A stretch of DNA of 64,000 nt from Macrocystis pyrifera (Eukaryota; Sar; Phaeophyceae; Laminariales; Laminariaceae). The notes under the pieces are model-generated. The model had not been told where the DNA came from and did not search any database. It saw only the letters and a program-made list of their open reading frames with translations. The position numbers were made by a program, and so were the translations under genes. Every line of letters begins with the position of its first letter. The first letter of the stretch is position 1. The stretch covers positions 9,233,358 through 9,297,357 of the forward strand of contig JASSKH010000021.1 of NCBI GenBank assembly GCA_031763025.1, in the 5' to 3' direction. Below are positions 58,701 through 64,000 of this stretch, one piece after another.

Positions 58701-59801
58701 GCCCCTTCCACGACATCGGCCTCGTCGTCAACGACAACTAGGCCCCCACCATCTACACACGTCCGTAATGGAATAAAAGCAGGCACAGCAGAAGACTCCA
58801 CGGTGGAAGTTACACGCGCCCATCCACACTTCGATCGTCCACCCTCGTTCTCCATCCCCCCCAATACCCTCCCTGACAGACCGTCATTCGATATTCTGTT
58901 GCAAACCACATATCGTGTCCCTTGTTTTGAAGACCACACGGACATCGGCCTCATGATCAAGGTCACGTGGTCGCAAACAGACGGACGCACGTCCGTAACG
59001 TCATAAACATTAGATGCAGCCCGAAGGCTCAGCTGCCGAAGGGAGGGTTTTTTTCATGTATTTTTTCATCAAGCAGGCTCTCCTTTCGGGAAACACTCAA
59101 CCAGCACCCGTGGAATCTGCTTCACTACGTGCCCGGACCATGCCAGCAGGCAACAAGAAGCGTCGCGGAAATGATCATAACATAGTTTCTCGATACGCCC
59201 ATGTCAAAAGTTTCTCGACACGCCCATGTCAAACGAAATCGCTTTGTGTACGGAGGGTAGTATTTATACAAGATAAAGTGATACGTGAAGGGTTCATGGA
59301 ACATGTGATCTGCGTGTGGTGGTTGATCGTTTGTCTTGTGCGGGAGACTCAGCGATAATAACCATTCTACGAAGCATAACTTATGTGACCTATGTTGAAC
59401 ACGTTGAAACTTTTTTTACGTGTCACCTGCGTCGGTACAACGACAAAAGCAAATACTGTTGCATGATTATCGAAGATACTACGGTAATTTGTCTCTTTCA
59501 TGTCTCCGTTCAGCATGAGTGCAGGCTTATTCCTCACACAAAACCACGAACTGTAGTATGAGAGCAACAATATCACATCGACTTGTACAGCCGTGGATCC
59601 TTGAGTTGTTGATCTCCGCCATGGAAGTGTTCTACAAGAATGATTCGTCTCCGTCGCCGTCAACCTCCCACAACGTCGGATCGCCCCGCTCCTCAGGTGA
59701 ACACAACTCTGCGTATTCGACACAGAGTGTAGAAATAAATGGAACCTGATTTGTGCCGCAGTACAGGAACAGTGGAAGAGGCACGCGCCTAGAGTCTAGT
59801 T
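58701..59801. other. No supported gene
   Basis: Overlapping short frames on both strands, none recognisable. The motif cacgtccgtaa occurs at about 58757 and 58989. Confidence 0.4.
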
Positions 59802-60641
59802 TTATCGACTACTGCTCGAGATTGAAGGATACTTCACTCGATATGTACTTTTGCTGTCCGCTGTTATCGAGGAACCCGCGTTGTCCGCGGTAGGCGGAGT
59901 GACATATCCCATTAGCACCATCACATGGGTTTGACACGGAAGCGGTTTATCGTTATCGCGTAGGCAGAAAGCAGCCCCCCTCACCCACACAATACTATGC
60001 GGCGAGGCAGCCGACGCCGAGGCCGTGGCCCCGAGTGTCTCGTATGGGGCAGAGCTGTCTGAGCTACATCTGCTGTACTCTGCCATATATCGTGTGTTTC
60101 GTGATGTGCGTTGCCTCCTACGGCAGCAGGCATATCTCGGATGTAATGTTCTTGTTGGGTACCCAAAAACGAATGCTACTACTAGTACTGCAGCAGCAGC
60201 GAGGATCGTGTTTCTTTGCTGTGTATTTTGCCGAGAAAGGCACATACGTACACGCAGGCAAAGAGGGGGTAGGGGCGACCGCGGGCGGGTGGTCAAGGGG
60301 TGGCCAGTGGGGCGGGGTGTTACCGGAAGCAAGTAGTTCAACCGCAGCTGGTGAGAGTGGATGTGATCGGCGTTCTCGTGTACTGTACGTGTTCCACTTC
60401 TGCTTTCCGTATCCAGTATGTTTGATTCGTTTCTTCGTGTTTCGTTGTTCTTTACGCGTTTGATCAACACACTCGACGGACACCAGTTGACAACACTCAT
60501 GAATGTCCTGCTGGGCGAGGTTCCAGCGATAATTATATGGTATATCCAAACTATTCCGGTACGTTGTGACTTCTTTATTAATAGTACGTTTGCGTACACA
60601 TAACCGGGCAGGATTGGCGTTGGTGTCGTGGGTGTTGACAA
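59802..60641 (-). CDS. Hypothetical ORF, 279 codons, possible membrane segment
   Basis: The longest frame outside repeats and transposons. It begins MSTPTTPTPILPGYVYANVL; a Pro/Arg-rich middle (TPRPTGHPLTTRPRSPLPPL) follows, then a hydrophobic segment NTILAAAAVLVVAFVFGYP (about residues 145-163) that could span a membrane. A Cys/Arg-rich patch and a Ser/Ala-rich tail complete it. No family recognised. A 177-codon frame (60118-60651) overlaps on the same strand in another phase, and plus-strand frames are also open, so chance is not excluded. No splice sites were needed to reach this length. Confidence 0.35.
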   Translation of the reverse strand: MSTPTTPTPILPGYVYANVLLIKKSQRTGIVWIYHIIIAGTSPSRTFMSVVNWCPSSVLIKRVKNNETRRNESNILDTESRSGTRTVHENADHIHSHQLRLNYLLPVTPRPTGHPLTTRPRSPLPPLCLRVRMCLSRQNTQQRNTILAAAAVLVVAFVFGYPTRTLHPRYACCRRRQRTSRNTRYMAEYSRCSSDSSAPYETLGATASASAASPHSIVWVRGAAFCLRDNDKPLPCQTHVMVLMGYVTPPTADNAGSSITADSKSTYRVKYPSISSSSR

Positions 60642-60651
60642 TGATTGTCAA

Positions 60652-62580
60652 CTACACCCCCAAATATACTTTTTCTGGATGTAGATCTACAGAGGTATAC
60701 ACACCTCGCAGCACATACGATATAGCACTCCTCTATTAAGCGGCGTTTCTTTTCTGAGGAAAACAACACGAAGTATCCCTCCCTCCGCGTCTTTTGTTTT
60801 GGCGGTGTTCAACAATCGTTCGCGTTGCACCTACTGGTGATATTGGTTTTAGATATCGGTTTGGGTGTGCACGCAACAGGATCTACCGTCAGCTATCACC
60901 ATCACGGGCGCCCTTGCAGAAGGATATTCGTGGTGGGACCCTTCACGAGGGCGCACGATACCAAATACCACCGTGCGAGTACACGTTCGCACGGCGGCAG
61001 TATGGAGAAACGAAAGGGCAGAGGTTATTCCGGCCCAGTCGCAACAAACGTTAGACAGGCGACTTGCAAGTGCGGAAGGCTAAGTACAACACAATTGCTC
61101 TATAACAAATAGAGTGCACATTTAAATCGTAGTATTCGCACTAAAAACACCACACTTGTCGAAGATCTTGCTAGTTCCAAACCAAGACGGAGCTGGATTG
61201 TTTAGGCGGTGGCGCCGTAGCTTGCAGGCGTTATAATTGAACGTAGTATCCAGGCGGCAGCGCGCTATTCCCAGATGGAGTCCAGACTGTCGGCCACGAG
61301 CGTCATGCCCTCGTGTTCCCACAATGGAGCCATCCTTGCTGTGATGCCTCAGTTCAGGCTGGCAACGAAGGGGCCGTTTGTGTGATACGTCTAAAACATC
61401 AGCCTGAATAGTCGCGCTTCATGAGGCCATTCGTTGACATGATATGGGTGGAAACGACCGTAGAAACAGGGCCAGAAACGTGGCGACAACAAATGTGCAA
61501 CGGTAAGTGTGTGACAACCATTTGATTTCAATAATGATTTTAGTCGAGTCGGATGCCTCTTGTTCTTGCGCAGCCAGTTCAGTAGAAGTATTGTGTCGTT
61601 AATAACGAAAACAAATCATACAAACGTGGACCCACTTGATCTTGCGCCATGCCAAGGTACTGACTGGACTATAATACGACAGGGTCTTCCTTGCCGCCGC
61701 GTGATCGGCTAAAGCCGATCGTAGTCATTGCTGACTCAAGTTGTGCGTGACGGTGGCCAGACGAGTCTAGGTGTACCGGTAATCCGACGCATGGTCTGGC
61801 AAAAAAATTGCGGGCAGTTATCGTGTATACGCGTCTACTTTATTCAAACAACTGTCCATGGACATGACCGTGTTTGGCCAGTCTCGCGAAAAAATGTGAT
61901 ACCTTGTAAAATGCCAGGGGTGTACATGTACCGACAGTGCTCACACGAAGAACTGCACAGAAAACAACGTGGATTGCGCAGACCTAGCATAGGATCTGAA
62001 TTGAGGGCGTGGCGGGGCAGGGGCTGGGGGGTGTCAGTTTCATACATACAAGTAGTCGTATGATCATAGACTCTCGCATCCCCACAATGCCGGGACGGAG
62101 CACGTCGGGTTTTTCACCAACCAGGTAGATATGTGGGTATTATTCCGTCACACGTTTTGGAATCATTTTGTCCATGGCTCGATGATGTCATCTTGGATGG
62201 CGTTTTCATAAAATGTGTGATGCGGCGCTTGCGTGGTGGTGGCCGGTGGTGGGTGAATAGCCTCTCGTCGTTTGAGGGGCGGGGGGGAGGTGGTGGCCGT
62301 ATATCGTTTTCATGCTTTTGTAGCCCCTCTTTGACTAGTGTTTTAAGAGGTTTTTTTGGTGGTTAATGTTTGAGGTACATCCAATGGGAGACGCCGGTAG
62401 GAATATGTGTGAAGCAATTCGTGAACACTGGGAAGGGATCGCGGTTACGTCACCGTGCAGTCCTAGATAGGCATTAGTTGAGTACGTTCAACTAGGTAGC
62501 CGCTAATTGTTCGTGTTTATGCCAAATAAAGATATGGACGCCGGGAGGGCGTTACGGACTACCCTCTGGCAGTTATGTTA
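60652..62580. other. No supported gene
   Basis: Nothing assignable. Frames of 60-110 codons without motifs. Confidence 0.45.
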
Positions 62581-64000
62581 CAGTCGACGATTGCGCCGTG
62601 GCCAACGATGAAAAATTAATCGTTGAGGATAGCAGGCAGGGGGGGCAGATGAATTGCTTCGACGTAATTCATACATGCTGTAGCTTTCGTTGTCGTTTTT
62701 GTTTATTGGTGTCGACGTTGTTCTCGTTTGCCGTAACACAGGTAGGTCGTGGACGCTAGGTGGAGTTGATGCAATCTTTTGAATGCTGTAGCTTGGACTC
62801 TTATTTTGATGTGTGTGGTGGAGTGGTGACCGCAGAGGGTGGTAGGTTTCTGGGGGTAGGTGCGTAGCCGCGTCTTTAGAACAACAACCAGGTATTTGCG
62901 TGAATTTCCGTTTTCGTTGAACATTGTCATTGCGCATGCTTGGGCTACGGTAGTGGCTGGTGTGAAAGAGGGGGGGGGGGGGAGGTATGATGTGGTTGCC
63001 TCAAAGCCGTATACTTGCCAGGCGGTTTTCTCTCCCGTGGTGGACGGCGTGTATGTCGGGCGACACGGGGGGGTGGGGAGGGAGGGGGGGGGGGGGGGAA
63101 AGGGGGTTCGGTGTACGGGATGTGGATGCCTCAATCTTCATCGAAACGTAATGCTGCCCTAAAGCATGATTATCGTTTGTTCGTTTGGCGTGCGCAGGGG
63201 ACGCCTGAAAGAGGTTGTCCTGTTTGTGGCCGACGCCTACACGCCATAGAGTGGGACTGTGTTTTAATCGGCTGTTGTGGTCGACGATTGCATGGTGTTT
63301 GTTAACAATGTGGTGGTGGTTTTGTTGTGGGAGGGGAGCGGCAGATATTGTTGTGGTTCGATGTCCATCTGGTAAGATTGACTGATATTTCGTTCTGCTA
63401 TTGACGTGGGTATCTTTTGGGATCCGAGCAAATTTTCATGGACGTTGGGAAGAGGTTGTATTCTTGTCACTTTCATCCCTCCATACCTGACCGTGTGCAC
63501 TATCATGTTCTGCTGTTCCTGGGATGGGAGATACTAGGACGGGGCGATGAAAGTGTTTGTGTACCTGCCGTTGCCCTGACGTCCGTGTTGTCCCCTTGTT
63601 GCGATCGGCACTTGGGTGGTGGCGGGTTGCCCGACAGTGGGTATCCATAGGCTGGTTGCCCACGGCTGAACACTGCGAAATCGGCTCCGCGGTAATGCAT
63701 GTAAGCTTGTCGTTTACGTCGTCCCACTAGCTAGGTTCTTCCTCTTAGGTCCCCACAATAATAACAGGTCGAATTACACCAATATTTGATTGAGATATTG
63801 CAGAGGTAGCATCTAACTTGAGAGACTCCGTATCTTTCCTAAATCTGATTATCCCAAACAATAACGGACGCTTAAGCTGGGCCTATCGTAGGCGTTGTTC
63901 GAAGAACATTGCAAAACAGTCGAGACTATCGATATTGGGTTGTTCTTTGAACGCCCGTGAGTCAGCAACGAAAATACCCACAACATGCTTTATCTACCGT
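62581..64000. other. G/T-rich region with weak plus-strand ORFs
   Basis: G runs at about 62970-62982 and 63066-63099. Plus-strand frames at 62860-63162, 63015-63305 and 63417-63650 contain some protein-like pieces. One has a Cys-rich end, GCPVCGRRLHAIEWDCVLIG, followed by CCGRRLHGVC; another reads MDVGKRLYSCHFHPSIPDRV. The cysteine spacing matches no zinc-binding family I can name. The region may hold exons of an unidentified gene running on the plus strand. Confidence 0.25.

Overview
The window looks like nuclear DNA of a eukaryote with a repeat-rich genome. I see no bacterial operons, Shine-Dalgarno-led gene clusters or rRNA. Supporting signs are LTR and tyrosine-recombinase retrotransposons, a LINE, tRNA-derived SINEs with A tails, several families of small inverted-repeat DNA transposons, CAG/CTG tracts, intron-like GT..AG borders and a short vertebrate-type telomeric run (GGGTTA x4). 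By general resemblance of the DIRS and LINE proteins to those of algae and stramenopiles I lean towards an alga or stramenopile, but the sequence alone does not fix this. No intact host gene can be named with confidence.

Layout. 1-10 kb: mostly unassigned, with a 253-bp tandem duplication, two related Harbinger-like elements (3.1-3.8 and 4.4-5.1 kb) and a 105-bp MITE. About 10.9-20.1 kb: a decayed DIRS-type retrotransposon (repeat-rich gag-like ORF, reverse transcriptase, RNase H, tyrosine recombinase). A 4.4-kb Ty1/copia element on the minus strand is nested in it, with 268/280-bp LTRs and a GAGGT target-site duplication. 20.7-22.2 kb: short interspersed repeats and a 5'-truncated LINE on the minus strand. 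22.4-28.0 kb: two copies of a CTG/CTC-rich sequence, each followed by a satellite built on cagatcatacagatc-like words with a higher-order unit near 405 bp. 28.2-29.1 kb: a second, different tyrosine recombinase pseudogene.

30-49 kb: MITEs, a LINE relic, an OTU-protease-like broken ORF (33.6-34.6 kb), two solo LTRs of one family (36.7 and 48.3 kb), three tRNA-derived SINEs (37.9, 40.5, 43.4 kb), a Harbinger-like element (38.4-39.2 kb), a hAT-like element with arrays of CGGTAC-type repeats and a SINE inside it (42.7-44.2 kb), and an inverted-repeat element carrying telomere-like repeats (47.2 kb). 49.1-57.8 kb: a 4.36-kb unit present twice in direct tandem, differing only at six simple-repeat or homopolymer sites that I could find. 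It contains a polyglutamine ORF and candidate exons. 57.8-64 kb: a relic of the DIRS 5' region, an unexplained 279-codon ORF and GT-rich sequence.

The strongest story is layered transposon activity: copia inside DIRS, SINE inside hAT, decayed copies beside fresh tandem duplications. No undescribed multi-gene system is demonstrable. The best leads for new biology are the recent 4.36-kb duplication, the OTU-like ORF, the hAT-like element and the SINE pair of subfamilies.
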